Numbered from the stretch's first letter, positions 36,905 to 46,516 are shown. The stretch: 64,000 nt of DNA from Cellvibrionaceae bacterium (GCA_021151695.1 JAGKWU010000003.1:1-64000); one strand, 5' to 3'. Translations and numbers: made by a program. Notes: generated by a model not told the origin, from the sequence alone.

Positions 36905-38776
36905 ATGAAAAGACCTGTAAATTCCCTGATACTTCCGGTCTTGCTCTGTTCACTGACTCTCGTCGGCTGCGGCAATGAAATCAAACCGGGCACCCAGGCC
37001 CCCGTTACCAAAGCGGCAACAAAAACAACCGAAGAATTATCGCCAGCTGAACTGCTAAGCCGTGCACAACAAAAAACTTCACCAGAACGAGAAGCCCTGT
37101 TGCTGCAAGCAGCGGAACTTTATCTTGCACAAAACCGCAATGATAAAGCACATCAAATTATTAATGACATCACTCCTAACAAGCTAAACGACAGCAATTT
37201 CGCCCGGTACAGCCAAATAACGGCAAGCCTGTATCTCAAAGAGGGAAACCTGGAATCAGCGCGGCCTATTCTAACCAACCAGCGTCTGGAACAACAATTA
37301 AATAGCCTGGAACCTGGCCTTGAAGCCAGTTTGCGGGAATTGCGTGCGCAATTATTTGAGCGCAGCGGCCAACTGCACGAGGCGGTGGATGAGCGCATCA
37401 ATTTAACAGCCGTTGCTTCGGGCAATAATCAAACACATAACCAGGACAAAATCTGGCAAATATTGATGCTGATGCCCTACACAGAGTTGCAGTCTCATGC
37501 GGCCAAGGGTAGCGGCGGCGTCACTCAGGGTTGGTACAGCTTGGCTGCACTCAGCAAAAATAATGTGCAGGATATCGCCAGCCTGCAAGCCTCCGTGCAG
37601 AACTGGCAAAACCAATGGCGTAATCACCCTGCAGCCAACAATCTCCCCAAAGATTTACGCAATCTACAAACACTGATCGGTCAGCAACCCAAGAAAATTG
37701 CATTGCTGTTGCCTTTGCAAGGCCGCCTTAGTGAAGCGGGCGAGGCGGTGCGGGATGGCTTTTTTGCCGCTTACTACAATCAACTTGGCAATCAACCTGC
37801 GCAGCCAAGTGTGAGCCAGTATGACACCAGCAAAGGCGCAGTGGCCGCCTATCAACAAGCCGTTGCCGACGGCGCTGATCTGGTAATAGGCCCGCTGGAC
37901 AAAGAAGATGTTAATCAAATCAGCAAGCAACCTGCGCTGTCAGTACCATTGCTTAGCCTGAACTATCCCGACCAACAGCCTGCGCAACCACTCGCCAATT
38001 TTTATCAATTTGGTTTGGCCGTAGAAGATGAGGCTCGTCAGGTTGCCCGTCAAGCTATACAAGAAGGTCATCGCCGCGCGCTAGTTATCGCATCGGTACA
38101 AGAAGTTAGCGAACGCAGCGCCCAGGCATTTATGAGCGAATGGCAAAAACTCGGCGGAACTCTGGTAGGCAAAAGTACATTTACCAGCCAGGATAAATTT
38201 TCTGAAAACTTTCGCCATTTAATGCTGATTGATGAAAGCCAGGCGCGCCAGACACTACTTCAACAGCAGCTGGGAACCAAATTTGAATTCAATACCCGCT
38301 CGCGCGCCGATGTAGATATGATTTTTATGGCGGTATCGCCAGCGCAAGGCCGTCAGATCAAACCTACCCTAAGCTTCCACTACGCCGGCAATATTCCTGT
38401 GTATGCCACCAGCAGCGTCTATTCTGGCGATACAGATGCAGTAAATAATGAAGACTTGAACGGAGTGCTATTTAATACACTACCTTGGGTTTTTGATAAC
38501 AATAATCCGGTCAAACAGGCTATTGCACAAACGTCAAAATCCTCTGCCGTCTATGGTCGACTACACGCACTCGGGGCTGATGCATTCCATATTTATGCGC
38601 GTTTACCCCAGCTCAAGCAGGCACCACAACTGCGTATTTACGGTGCAACCGGGTCACTGACCCTAACCGCTGATGGTCGTATTGAACGCGAACAAATGTG
38701 GGCCAGGTTTAACCAAGGTTTAGCAGAACCCTTGGCGACCATCGTCGAACCTGACAATGACGAGAGCGGCGAATAA
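36905..38776 (+). CDS. lpoA: Outer membrane lipoprotein activator of PBP1A (LpoA/LppC)
   Basis: Lipoprotein of 623 residues; the lipobox is LTLVGC with lipidated Cys at about residue 20. The N-terminal part (about 40-250) is helical TPR-like; the C-terminal part (about 275-600) is a periplasmic-binding-protein fold (KIALLLPLQGRLSEAGEAVRDGFFAAYY). LpoA reaches through peptidoglycan to stimulate the transpeptidase of PBP1A. The start is ATG 36905 with GAGGT upstream. yraN begins directly at the base after the stop. Confidence 0.93.
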   Translation: MKRPVNSLILPVLLCSLTLVGCGNEIKPGTQAPVTKAATKTTEELSPAELLSRAQQKTSPEREALLLQAAELYLAQNRNDKAHQIINDITPNKLNDSNFARYSQITASLYLKEGNLESARPILTNQRLEQQLNSLEPGLEASLRELRAQLFERSGQLHEAVDERINLTAVASGNNQTHNQDKIWQILMLMPYTELQSHAAKGSGGVTQGWYSLAALSKNNVQDIASLQASVQNWQNQWRNHPAANNLPKDLRNLQTLIGQQPKKIALLLPLQGRLSEAGEAVRDGFFAAYYNQLGNQPAQPSVSQYDTSKGAVAAYQQAVADGADLVIGPLDKEDVNQISKQPALSVPLLSLNYPDQQPAQPLANFYQFGLAVEDEARQVARQAIQEGHRRALVIASVQEVSERSAQAFMSEWQKLGGTLVGKSTFTSQDKFSENFRHLMLIDESQARQTLLQQQLGTKFEFNTRSRADVDMIFMAVSPAQGRQIKPTLSFHYAGNIPVYATSSVYSGDTDAVNNEDLNGVLFNTLPWVFDNNNPVKQAIAQTSKSSAVYGRLHALGADAFHIYARLPQLKQAPQLRIYGATGSLTLTADGRIEREQMWARFNQGLAEPLATIVEPDNDESGE

Positions 38777-39145
38777 GTGTTTTTTCGTCGCGCCCCTGCT
38801 GATTCCACCGGCTCACTGGCTGAGCAGCGCGCCGCTACTTATCTGCAGCAACAGGGGCTGGTAATTCGCGCAAAAAATTACCGCTGCAAAGCAGGCGAAA
38901 TAGATTTAATAATGCAGCAAGGCGATACACTGGTATTTATTGAGGTGCGCTTGCGCAGCCATCGCCAGTTTGCCAATGCTGCAGAGAGCGTAACATTGTC
39001 CAAGCAGCGCAAAATTATCAAAACTGCGCAATTCTATTTGCAACAACATCAACTCACCGACAAAATCAATTGTCGCTTTGATGTCATAGCCTTCGGTGAC
39101 AATTCAGCACCTGAATGGATTAAAAATGCGTTTTGCGAATATTAA
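38777..39145 (+). CDS. yraN: YraN/UPF0102 family endonuclease-fold protein
   Basis: Protein of 122 residues with the restriction-endonuclease-like core of UPF0102: EQRAATYLQQQGLVI, then GEIDLIM and VFIEVRLRS, where the second Lys of the usual E-x-K is Arg. Function is not established for the family; a role in DNA processing is suspected from the fold. The GTG start directly follows the lpoA stop, so it is probably translated by coupling. Confidence 0.9.
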   Translation: MFFRRAPADSTGSLAEQRAATYLQQQGLVIRAKNYRCKAGEIDLIMQQGDTLVFIEVRLRSHRQFANAAESVTLSKQRKIIKTAQFYLQQHQLTDKINCRFDVIAFGDNSAPEWIKNAFCEY

Positions 39146-39212
39146 GTTTGTTTCATTCAGTATTAGCTAACTCATTTATTTTTTTCTAGCATCTATTAAT
39201 TAATTGGCACCT

Positions 39213-39794
39213 ATGGATCAACGAGTCATTACCCTGTTTCACGAGAGCATCGAGGCTAAAATGCAGGCGGGTGAATATCTTGCCCCCCTTATTGCCCAGG
39301 CGAGCCATTACATAGTGGAAGCCTTGCTCAACGAGAAAAAAGTGCTCACCTGTGGCAACGGCATTTCCGCTGGTCATGCGCATATATTTACTGCAAGCCT
39401 GATGAATAGTCTGGAGCAAGAGCGCCCCAGCTTGCCAGCCCTTAGCCTGGGGACAGATATCATCAGTAACCCGGACAATGCCAATGCCAGCTCCAATGAT
39501 ATTTATGCAAAGCAAATCCGCACACTCGGCAACCAGGGTGATGTTCTGTTGCTGGTAACCACCACAGGTATTGCCAGCAATTTATTGCAAGCCATAAGTG
39601 CTGCCCACGATAAGCAAATGCAGGTGATTGCACTCACAGGTCGCGACGGGGGCGACGTTGCGTCGCTGCTGGATAGTCACGATATTGAACTTCGCGTGCC
39701 AGCCAATGCCAAACATCGCATCCACGAAGTACATTTACTCACCCTGTTTTGCCTGTGCGATTTGATCGATCAACAATTATTTGGCGGTTTTTAA
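39213..39794 (+). CDS. diaA: DnaA initiator-associating SIS-domain protein DiaA
   Basis: SIS-domain protein of 193 residues. It tracks E. coli DiaA along its length (ESIEAKMQAGEYL, CGNGISAGHAHIF, QERPSLPALSL, YAKQIRTLGNQGDVLL, ALTGRDGGDVASLL, CLCDLIDQQLF). DiaA tetramers bind DnaA and help it load at oriC; GmhA, its paralogue, is a sugar isomerase. The phosphosugar loop (TTTGIASN instead of STSGNS) is altered, so isomerase activity is unlikely. The start is ATG 39213; TTG 39204 is in frame. dolP follows, as in E. coli. Confidence 0.9.
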   Translation: MDQRVITLFHESIEAKMQAGEYLAPLIAQASHYIVEALLNEKKVLTCGNGISAGHAHIFTASLMNSLEQERPSLPALSLGTDIISNPDNANASSNDIYAKQIRTLGNQGDVLLLVTTTGIASNLLQAISAAHDKQMQVIALTGRDGGDVASLLDSHDIELRVPANAKHRIHEVHLLTLFCLCDLIDQQLFGGF

Positions 39795-39810
39795 CAGAAG
39801 AGATTTTGCT

Positions 39811-40404
39811 ATGTCACACCTGCGTAAAACCCTGATTGCAACAAGTTTGTTAATAAGTGGCAGTTTTCTGTTGGGCGGCTGTGCCGAGGTGATCAACGTT
39901 ACCACCAGTAAGCCTATAGAAATGAAAGCTAACACCCGCACCCTGGGTGCAAAACTGAACGACTCCGAGATAGAAACAGTAGCGCGCGTCAATATCAAAA
40001 AGGCCGATCCGCAATTAGAGCATGCTCACATTAATATCGACAGCTTCAACGGTATTGTGCTGCTCACAGGCCAAGTACCCAGCGATGAGCTGCGCAACCT
40101 GGCGGCGGATACGGTTTACAAACTCAATCCTGTACGCGAAATCCATAATGAATTAGTAGTGGCAGAACCCACCAATTTTGCTGCGCGCAGCCGCGACACC
40201 TGGCTCTCAACTAAAATAAAAACCCAACTGGTTGCCGACAGTGAAACCCAAAGCCGTCGCGTCCATATCATTACCGAAATGCAAACCGTCTATTTGATGG
40301 GGATGGTCACGCACGCCGAAGCAGATCGTATAGTTAACATCGTTAGCCATACCAGCGATGTGCAAAAAGTCGTTAAAGTGTTCGAATACCTCGATCAGGA
40401 ATAA
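39811..40404 (+). CDS. dolP: Outer membrane lipoprotein with two BON domains (DolP/YraP)
   Basis: Lipoprotein of 197 residues; lipobox LLGGC, lipidated Cys at about 24. Two BON domains follow (about 48-118 and 125-193; the first carries DSFNGIVLLTGQV, the second ITEMQTVYLMGMV). DolP guards outer membrane integrity, binds anionic lipids at division sites and supports BAM. The start is ATG 39811 with AGAAGAGA upstream. Part of the lpoA-yraN-diaA-dolP set. Confidence 0.93.
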   Translation: MSHLRKTLIATSLLISGSFLLGGCAEVINVTTSKPIEMKANTRTLGAKLNDSEIETVARVNIKKADPQLEHAHINIDSFNGIVLLTGQVPSDELRNLAADTVYKLNPVREIHNELVVAEPTNFAARSRDTWLSTKIKTQLVADSETQSRRVHIITEMQTVYLMGMVTHAEADRIVNIVSHTSDVQKVVKVFEYLDQE

Positions 40405-40456
40405 CTAACATTTATCCACAGCTACTTCCTACGGCTACTTATAAAAGGACAACGCT

Positions 40457-41053
40457 ATGCTTTCCCTCATTATTTTTTTGGTCATAGTTGCAGTTGTAGT
40501 ATTTTACGTTGTCGGTATTTATAACCAGTTAGTGACTTTGCGAAACCGCTATCAAAATGCGTTTTCGCAAATCGAGGTACAGTTAAAGCGCCGCTACGAC
40601 CTCATCCCCAACCTGGTGGAAACAGCCAAGGGATATTTGGCCCACGAACGCGAAACGCTCGAAGCCGTAATAGCAGCCCGCAACCAGGCGGTGGGTGGCT
40701 TGCAAGCAGCTGCTGCCAATCCCGGCGATGCATCAGCAATTAAGGAGCTGGCCGGAGCAGAGACGATGCTGCATACCGCCATGAATCGCTTGAATGTAGT
40801 GATGGAGGCCTATCCTGACCTCAAAGCATCGCAAAATATGATGCAAGTATCCGAGGAACTCACCAGTACCGAAAATAAAGTCTCTTTCGCCCGCCAGGCA
40901 TTTAACGACGCAGTCACGGCTTACAACACCTATAAACAAAGCTTTCCGCCGGTATTTTTTGCAGCGTCTTTTGGTCATAGCCAGGATGCAGCATTGCTAG
41001 TATTTGAAGATTCAAAAGAAATCCAGGCTGCACCTAAAGTCAGCTTTAAATAG
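40457..41053 (+). CDS. lemA: LemA family membrane protein
   Basis: Protein of 198 residues with a single N-terminal helix (about 2-22, N-out type) and a long helical domain: YNQLVTLRNRYQNAFSQIEVQLKRRYDLIPNLVETAKGY is the LemA signature. Function is unclear; in many bacteria it is paired with an M48 peptidase, and that is so here (97 bases downstream, after a terminator). AGGA lies 7 bases before the ATG. Confidence 0.93.
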   Translation: MLSLIIFLVIVAVVVFYVVGIYNQLVTLRNRYQNAFSQIEVQLKRRYDLIPNLVETAKGYLAHERETLEAVIAARNQAVGGLQAAAANPGDASAIKELAGAETMLHTAMNRLNVVMEAYPDLKASQNMMQVSEELTSTENKVSFARQAFNDAVTAYNTYKQSFPPVFFAASFGHSQDAALLVFEDSKEIQAAPKVSFK

Positions 41054-41062
41054 TGCGTACAC

Positions 41063-41093
41063 AAAAGGCTATCTTCGGATAGCCTTTTTTCTT
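41063..41093 (+). terminator. Terminator after lemA with UUCG loop
   Basis: AAAAGGCTATC-TTCG-GATAGCCTTTTTT: perfect stem with a stable UUCG tetraloop and T run. It lies between lemA and the M48 gene, so the latter depends on read-through or its own promoter. Confidence 0.92.
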
Positions 41094-41149
41094 ATTGCTT
41101 CATTTATAAGTATTGATCTCCTTTTCTCTGGTTTTGGATTGCCGCAGTC

Positions 41150-43114
41150 ATGAACTTTTTTGAGCAACAGGATCGCGCACATCGCAATAGCAAACAGTTG
41201 GTTGTATTGCTCTGCCTGGCGGTAATTTCGCTAATCGGCATCACCACCCTCTTGGTAGCTGTCATCTTTGCGACCTCAAACGGTCACAACCACACCAACT
41301 TGTGGCTGCAAATTAAAGCCTCGATGAGCTGGAAGCTGCTTCTTTATATAAGTCTCGGCGTCATCACCGTTATTTTGGCGGGCAGTTTTTACAAGTTAAT
41401 ACAACTCTCCAGCGGTGGGCGCGCTGTTGCAGAAGCCATGGATGCTCAACTGCTAAATCCGCTCAATGCCACCGGTGACGAACGCAAAGTACTTAATGTG
41501 GTGGAGGAAATGGCCATTGCCTCGGGCATTGCAGTACCACCGGTGTATATCATTGAAGATGATGCCATCAATGCATTTGCCGCCGGTTACTCAACGCAAG
41601 ATGCCATTATCGGCGTTACCCGCGGCTGTATTCAGCAACTCAAACGCGATGAACTACAGGGCGTTATCGCCCATGAATTCAGTCATATTTTTCACGGTGA
41701 CATGCGCCTCAATATGCGTTTGCTGGCGTTGCTCAACGGTATTTTGTTACTAGGTTTGATTGGCGAATTTTTACTGCGCAGCGGCAGTTATCGCTCATCA
41801 AGCTCACGTAACAGATCGCAGGGCGGCTTGGTGGTATTGGGTATTGGCTTATTGGTCATTGGTTATGCTGGCACTTTTTTTGGAAAATTAATTAAGGCGG
41901 CGGTTGGTCGCCAGCGCGAATTTCTCGCCGATGCGTCCGCTGTGCAATACACCCGCAACCCGGACGGCATAGGCAGTGCACTCAAAAAATTGGGCGGATA
42001 CAAAGCAGGCTCTCAATTGCAATTGGCGAACGCCGCTGAATTCAGTCACATGTTTTTTGGCGAGGCGCTGATGCCCTCTTTTTTCACCAGAGCCATGGCA
42101 ACACATCCACCACTGGAAGAACGCATCAAACGCATAGATCCGCATTGGGATGGGCAATACCCAGAAGTACCCAAACGCTCGCCAACTGAAGATGATGGGC
42201 TTGATGAAAATAGCTATATAAAAGAAGGGAGACTTTCCGACATAACAACCAACGAAACAACAATGGGCTTTGTTCATCCGGGCTCCCCCGTAGAATTTGC
42301 CCTAGCCGTGGAAAAATCTCTGGATGCAATAGGACAACCAAGCGAAGCCCATTTGGCTTATGCACAACAAACGCTCAACGCGATTCCAGCAGAAGTGCAC
42401 AAAGCGGCTCACAATTTTTGGGACGTGCAGGGATTAATATTGGGACTGCTGCTTGCCAGGGAACAAAAAATTGCCCAAAGCCAATGGCAAGCATTAAAGG
42501 AGACTTTCACTCAAGTACAAATAGAGTCGCTTCAGCGCCAAGCACAAAGCGTATCGCAACTGGCCGATGAGCTGCGTTTGCCATTGATTGAAATTGGTTT
42601 GCCCGCACTGAAAAATCTTTCGCGCGAACAATACCTTCAATTTAAAAATGCCCTGGCTGCCTTTATTCGCGCCGATGGCACAGTGACTATCACTGAATGG
42701 TCACTCTTCCAGATTATTATCCATAATCTGGAAACCAGAACTGTGCCGGGAAAACTGCACTCTCTGGAGCAATTGCAAGAAAAGGCCTGCGTACTATTAT
42801 CGGCCGTCGCCAATGTCGGCGAGGGTTCCACCGATAAAGCGCGCATCGCATTTTCGGCTGGCAGTGACCTGCTGGGATTTAGTGACGCCACATTTTTATC
42901 ACCAGACGACTATGGTATGGAGGATTTGCAGAGTGCGCTTAAGGCCTTAACTCACCTCAAGCCGCTACAGAAACCTAAACTCCTCAAGGCCATTAGCCTC
43001 TGTGTGTTGGCCGATCAGCATGTCTCTGTTGCAGAGGCAGAACTCTTTCGCGCCATAGCCGATGCGCTGGATTGCCCGGTACCGCCGATGATCCAAGTCG
43101 GCACCCCAACCTGA
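41150..43114 (+). CDS. M48 family membrane metallopeptidase with TerB-like C-terminal domain
   Basis: Protein of 654 residues. Two N-terminal helices (about 18-40 and 62-85) precede the peptidase domain with zinc motif HEFSH (H175, E176, H179) and further helices near 190-245; the third ligand Glu is likely in REFLADASAVQYTR. The substrate is presumed to be membrane proteins, as for HtpX. The last about 200 residues form a helical TerB-like region with repeated acidic turns (AFIRADGTVTITEWSLF; CVLADQHVSVAEAELF). It sits behind lemA, and the pair is probably one functional unit. Confidence 0.9.
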   Translation: MNFFEQQDRAHRNSKQLVVLLCLAVISLIGITTLLVAVIFATSNGHNHTNLWLQIKASMSWKLLLYISLGVITVILAGSFYKLIQLSSGGRAVAEAMDAQLLNPLNATGDERKVLNVVEEMAIASGIAVPPVYIIEDDAINAFAAGYSTQDAIIGVTRGCIQQLKRDELQGVIAHEFSHIFHGDMRLNMRLLALLNGILLLGLIGEFLLRSGSYRSSSSRNRSQGGLVVLGIGLLVIGYAGTFFGKLIKAAVGRQREFLADASAVQYTRNPDGIGSALKKLGGYKAGSQLQLANAAEFSHMFFGEALMPSFFTRAMATHPPLEERIKRIDPHWDGQYPEVPKRSPTEDDGLDENSYIKEGRLSDITTNETTMGFVHPGSPVEFALAVEKSLDAIGQPSEAHLAYAQQTLNAIPAEVHKAAHNFWDVQGLILGLLLAREQKIAQSQWQALKETFTQVQIESLQRQAQSVSQLADELRLPLIEIGLPALKNLSREQYLQFKNALAAFIRADGTVTITEWSLFQIIIHNLETRTVPGKLHSLEQLQEKACVLLSAVANVGEGSTDKARIAFSAGSDLLGFSDATFLSPDDYGMEDLQSALKALTHLKPLQKPKLLKAISLCVLADQHVSVAEAELFRAIADALDCPVPPMIQVGTPT

Positions 43115-43202
43115 CGGCGAGCCCGTCGATAGAGGTAATAACTTTCACCCGTTTTTTGTACTTAACCTGCCAGATAGCTACAACTTGGCCGCGGCAAGCG
43201 GT

Positions 43203-43208
43203 TATAAT
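43203..43208 (+). promoter_or_regulatory. Probable -10 element of the aminotransferase gene
   Basis: TATAAT followed by a GC-only discriminator (GCGCGCCGCC), 44 bases before the start codon. No good -35 was found at 16-18 bases. Confidence 0.4.
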
Positions 43209-43251
43209 GCGCGCCGCCTTTTAATCCACCCATTCCTTGAGGTACACCACC

Positions 43252-44535
43252 GTGCAACTGGATCAAGCAACCCCGGAACAATTGCGTCAATTGGAAAGTC
43301 AACTGGCCGCTGAATACCAAACCATTCTCGGCAAAAAGTTGAACCTCGATTTGACCCGCGGCAAACCTTCATCTGACCAACTCGACCTGTCAGACGCACT
43401 GGATGGCATCCTCAAGGGCAATTATATTGCCGCCGATGGCACCGACACCCGCAACTACGGCGGTCTCGACGGCCTGCCCGAAGCCAAACAACTGGGCGCC
43501 AATATCATGGGCGTCGATGCTGCCAACGTATTGGTTGGCGGCAGCAGCAGCCTGACACTGATGTTTCAGGTAGCCTCTACCGCTTATTTGTTCGGCTTGA
43601 AAGACGCAGCCAGCGCCTGGAAAAACGAAGGTGAAGTGAAATTCCTCTGCCCGGTCCCTGGTTATGATCGCCACTTCACCATCTGCGAACAGCTCGGCAT
43701 CAAGATGGTAACTGTTCCTATGACCTCTACCGGCCCGGATATGGATGCCGTAGAAGCGCTGATCAAAGCCGATAAAAGCATCAAAGGCATGTGGTGTGTG
43801 CCCAAGTACTCCAACCCGACCGGCGTGGTGTATAGCAACGAAACTGTTGAACGCATCGCCAAGCTGGGCCAGATTGCCAGCGCCAACTTCCGTGTATTCT
43901 GGGATAACGCCTATTCAGTACATGATCTGATCGATAATCCACCACAACTGACAAGCATCCTGGAAGCCACTCGTCGCAACGGTACTGAGGATTCAGTTAT
44001 CCAGTTCGCCTCCACTTCAAAAATCACCCAGGCGGGTGCCGGTGTGGCTTTCGTAGCGGCAAGCGCTGCAAACCTCGCAGGCTTCAAAAAAGCCCTGGGC
44101 GCGCAAACTATCGGCCCGGACAAAGTTAACCAGATCCGTCACACTCGCTTCCTGCCAGATCGCGCTGCGCTTATGGCACATATGGCCAAACACGCTGAAC
44201 TGCTGAACCCACGTTTCTCAGCGGTATTGGATGCACTTTCCAAGGCTTTTGACGGCACTGACCTAGGTGCATGGGAAAAGCCAGTGGGCGGCTACTTTGT
44301 GTCTTTCGATACACGTGTTGGCTGTGCGAAAGAAACTGTACGCCTGGCCGCTGAGGCCGGTGTAAAACTGACTCCAGCTGGTGCCACCTACCCCTACGGT
44401 AAAGATCCGGAAGATCGCAATATCCGTATCGCGCCCTCCGTACCAACCGTTCCTGAAGTTGTAGAAGCCATGCAAGTGTTCGTTACTTGCGTAAAGCTGG
44501 CGTCAGTAAGACAACAATTGGCTGCCAACGCTTAA
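43252..44535 (+). CDS. PLP-dependent aminotransferase (aspartate aminotransferase type Ic)
   Basis: Fold type I aminotransferase of 427 residues. The PLP Lys is K257 in ASTSKITQAGAG; WDNAYSVHDL supplies the Asp/Tyr that hold the cofactor. The early LDLTRGKPSSDQLDLSD pattern belongs to the Alanine-glyoxylate / Asp aminotransferase type Ic group (PF12897). Likely reaction: aspartate plus 2-oxoglutarate to oxaloacetate plus glutamate; substrate not proven. The start is GTG 43252 with GAGG 9 bases upstream; TTG 43237 is in frame. Flanked by promoter and terminator, it is a single-gene unit. Confidence 0.88.
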   Translation: MQLDQATPEQLRQLESQLAAEYQTILGKKLNLDLTRGKPSSDQLDLSDALDGILKGNYIAADGTDTRNYGGLDGLPEAKQLGANIMGVDAANVLVGGSSSLTLMFQVASTAYLFGLKDAASAWKNEGEVKFLCPVPGYDRHFTICEQLGIKMVTVPMTSTGPDMDAVEALIKADKSIKGMWCVPKYSNPTGVVYSNETVERIAKLGQIASANFRVFWDNAYSVHDLIDNPPQLTSILEATRRNGTEDSVIQFASTSKITQAGAGVAFVAASAANLAGFKKALGAQTIGPDKVNQIRHTRFLPDRAALMAHMAKHAELLNPRFSAVLDALSKAFDGTDLGAWEKPVGGYFVSFDTRVGCAKETVRLAAEAGVKLTPAGATYPYGKDPEDRNIRIAPSVPTVPEVVEAMQVFVTCVKLASVRQQLAANA

Positions 44536-44551
44536 TTACGCGGCACGCATG

Positions 44552-44590
44552 AAAAAGGCCTCTCACGTGATGTGAGAGGCCTTTTTTATT
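44552..44590 (+). terminator. Terminator after aminotransferase gene
   Basis: A 15-bp perfect stem (AAAAAGGCCTCTCAC / GTGAGAGGCCTTTTT) with a five-base loop and T run, starting 16 bases after the stop. Its A-rich lead would also let it work on the other strand. Confidence 0.93.
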
Positions 44591-44765
44591 TCCAGCCCTT
44601 AAGTTTCAAGCTATTCGCTGATAACCAAAACATCTACAAACGCTGCTCTTGCTGCAAAAACCTTCCTACGCCCCCAAAAAATCATTCTTATACTTCAAGT
44701 GCAACGGTTAATAACCTTGCGCTCACACCAGCGTTTTCGATATCAACCAGTTGGAGTGTTTACCT

Positions 44766-45290
44766 ATGGGTGTTGCGACAAATCTCGAACAATATCTAAA
44801 AAATAATCAAATTGATTATTCGCTTCTTGAACACGCTTACGCTGAGGGATCATTTAATACCGCCAAGGTTGCCCAGATAGACAATCGCAGCCTCGCCAAA
44901 GGCGTGTTACTGCGCGATGAGGATTTCCATTACACACTCTGTGTTCTGCCATCCAGCCACAAAATTCTGCGACACACACTCAATCAAATCTTTGACCGCC
45001 ATATGCACTTGGTGGAAGAGGATGAACTTGAGCAGTTCTTTAAAGACTGTGAAGCAGGCGCTGTGCCCGTGGTGGGTATGGCCTATGGCATAGACGTAAT
45101 ATGGGATGACGAGTTATTAGACAATGACATTATTTATATGGAAGCTGGCGATCATCGCCATCTAATACGCATCAACCAATCCGATTTTTGCAGACTCATG
45201 GAAAACCACTTGCACGACCATTTCAGTGCGAGCAGAAGTCGCCAATACCAAACACCCATCCACATACGCCACACTTACGATTCCGTTTAA
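44766..45290 (+). CDS. YbaK/aminoacyl-tRNA deacylase-like protein
   Basis: Protein of 174 residues with a YbaK/ProX-type editing fold: an N-terminal IDYSLLEHAYAEGSFNTA segment, Lys in RSLAKGVLLRD that corresponds to the conserved editing Lys, and GAVPVVGMAYGIDVIWD late in the domain. Family members deacylate mischarged tRNAs in trans. The start is ATG 44766 with GGAG 9 bases before it; the longer frame from 44751 starts at TTG. The protein has a C-terminal tail of about 30 residues (HLHDHFSASRSRQYQTPIH) beyond the fold. Confidence 0.8.
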   Translation: MGVATNLEQYLKNNQIDYSLLEHAYAEGSFNTAKVAQIDNRSLAKGVLLRDEDFHYTLCVLPSSHKILRHTLNQIFDRHMHLVEEDELEQFFKDCEAGAVPVVGMAYGIDVIWDDELLDNDIIYMEAGDHRHLIRINQSDFCRLMENHLHDHFSASRSRQYQTPIHIRHTYDSV

Positions 45291-45420
45291 CACCCGTCGA
45301 GAGGAAATCAATACAGGGATGTTGCACTACCATCACGCTACCCAATCAATACTTTTGAAATTCCCAAAACAACACCATCTAACAATGCCACTCAAAACCA
45401 CTATTCGCCTAGTCGAGACA

Positions 45421-46488
45421 TTATTGAAATAAATCCAATTGCAGGATCCCTCGGTCATCGCGCAAATCCACAAACCTCACCCCGACGCCCAACAAACGCA
45501 CAGGCATATTTTTGCGAGCATGTGCCTCAGTGCACAATTGAGTGAATAGCTCCGGAACCAACTCCGTTTCGGTACGCTCGATAGTAGTAGAGGTGAAGTC
45601 TGCAAATTTGATCTTTACAAAGACCTTCACCACCACATAATCCTCATCAATCCGTCGCAATCGTCCAGCGAGCTGCATTAGCAACTCGGGCAAACACCGC
45701 AGGCAACTGGCAAGATCAGGAAGATCCTGCGCATAGGTGTTTTCTACACTCAGTGATTTACGTCGCCGCGATGGTATGACCTCCCGAGTATCTATGCCGC
45801 GCGATAACTCGAATAAACGTACACCTAGCTGACCGAAACGCTGCTGCAACTCAAAAACACTGTATGCGCGCAGATCCAGGCAAGTATTAATACTCTGCTC
45901 AGACAGCCGCGCTGCGGTCGCTTTGCCCACACCAAATATCTTGCTTACTGGTAGGCCTTGTACAAACTCATCAACTTCAACCGGTGTGATAACAAATAAA
46001 CCATCGGGTTTTTTCCAATCGCTGGCAATCTTGGCCAAAAACTTATTGGGGGCGACTCCTGCAGACACGGTTAAATGCAATTCATCCCTGACACGCTGCC
46101 GAATAGCTTCTGCAATACGTGTTGCGCTACCGGAAAAATGCGCGCTATCGCTGACATCCAAATAGGCTTCATCGAGTGATAGAGGCTCTACCAACTCTGT
46201 GTAATCGTAAAAAATACGGCGCATCTGCATTGACGCTTCGCGATACGCATCCATGCGATGCGGCAAGATCAACAAATCAGGACAACGCTTCTTCGCTTGG
46301 GCAGACGGCATCGCTGAACGCACACCAAATTGGCGAGCTTCGTAATTACAGGTAGAAATCACTCCACGCGAATCGCTATTACCGCCCACCGCAATAGGTC
46401 GTCCGCGCAATGAGGGGTCATCGCGCATTTCTACTGCCGCAAAAAAGCAATCAGCATCACAATGAATGATTTTTTTCACACTCATCAT
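45421..46488 (-). CDS. dinB: DNA polymerase IV (DinB)
   Basis: Y-family translesion polymerase, 355 residues. Palm catalytic acids are in the N-terminal HCDADCFFAAVE and in LSLDEAYLDV; the steric-gate Phe in CFF is present. Where E. coli DinB has Asp-Met-Asp, this has Asp-Ala-Asp. Thumb (KFLAKIASDWKKPDGLFVI), HhH and little-finger domains are complete. The extreme C terminus (ILQLDLFQ) includes a QLDLF clamp-binding motif. A LexA box lies 29 bases upstream of the start, so SOS induction is expected. Confidence 0.95.
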   Translation of the reverse strand: MMSVKKIIHCDADCFFAAVEMRDDPSLRGRPIAVGGNSDSRGVISTCNYEARQFGVRSAMPSAQAKKRCPDLLILPHRMDAYREASMQMRRIFYDYTELVEPLSLDEAYLDVSDSAHFSGSATRIAEAIRQRVRDELHLTVSAGVAPNKFLAKIASDWKKPDGLFVITPVEVDEFVQGLPVSKIFGVGKATAARLSEQSINTCLDLRAYSVFELQQRFGQLGVRLFELSRGIDTREVIPSRRRKSLSVENTYAQDLPDLASCLRCLPELLMQLAGRLRRIDEDYVVVKVFVKIKFADFTSTTIERTETELVPELFTQLCTEAHARKNMPVRLLGVGVRFVDLRDDRGILQLDLFQ

Positions 46489-46516
46489 CCGGAATAATCT
46501 TTAACCTGGAACAATA

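Noticed and set aside
45319..45432. 37-codon frame between the YbaK-like gene and dinB
   Set aside because: Has AGGG before its ATG but overlaps the end of dinB and lacks any recognisable pattern; probably chance.
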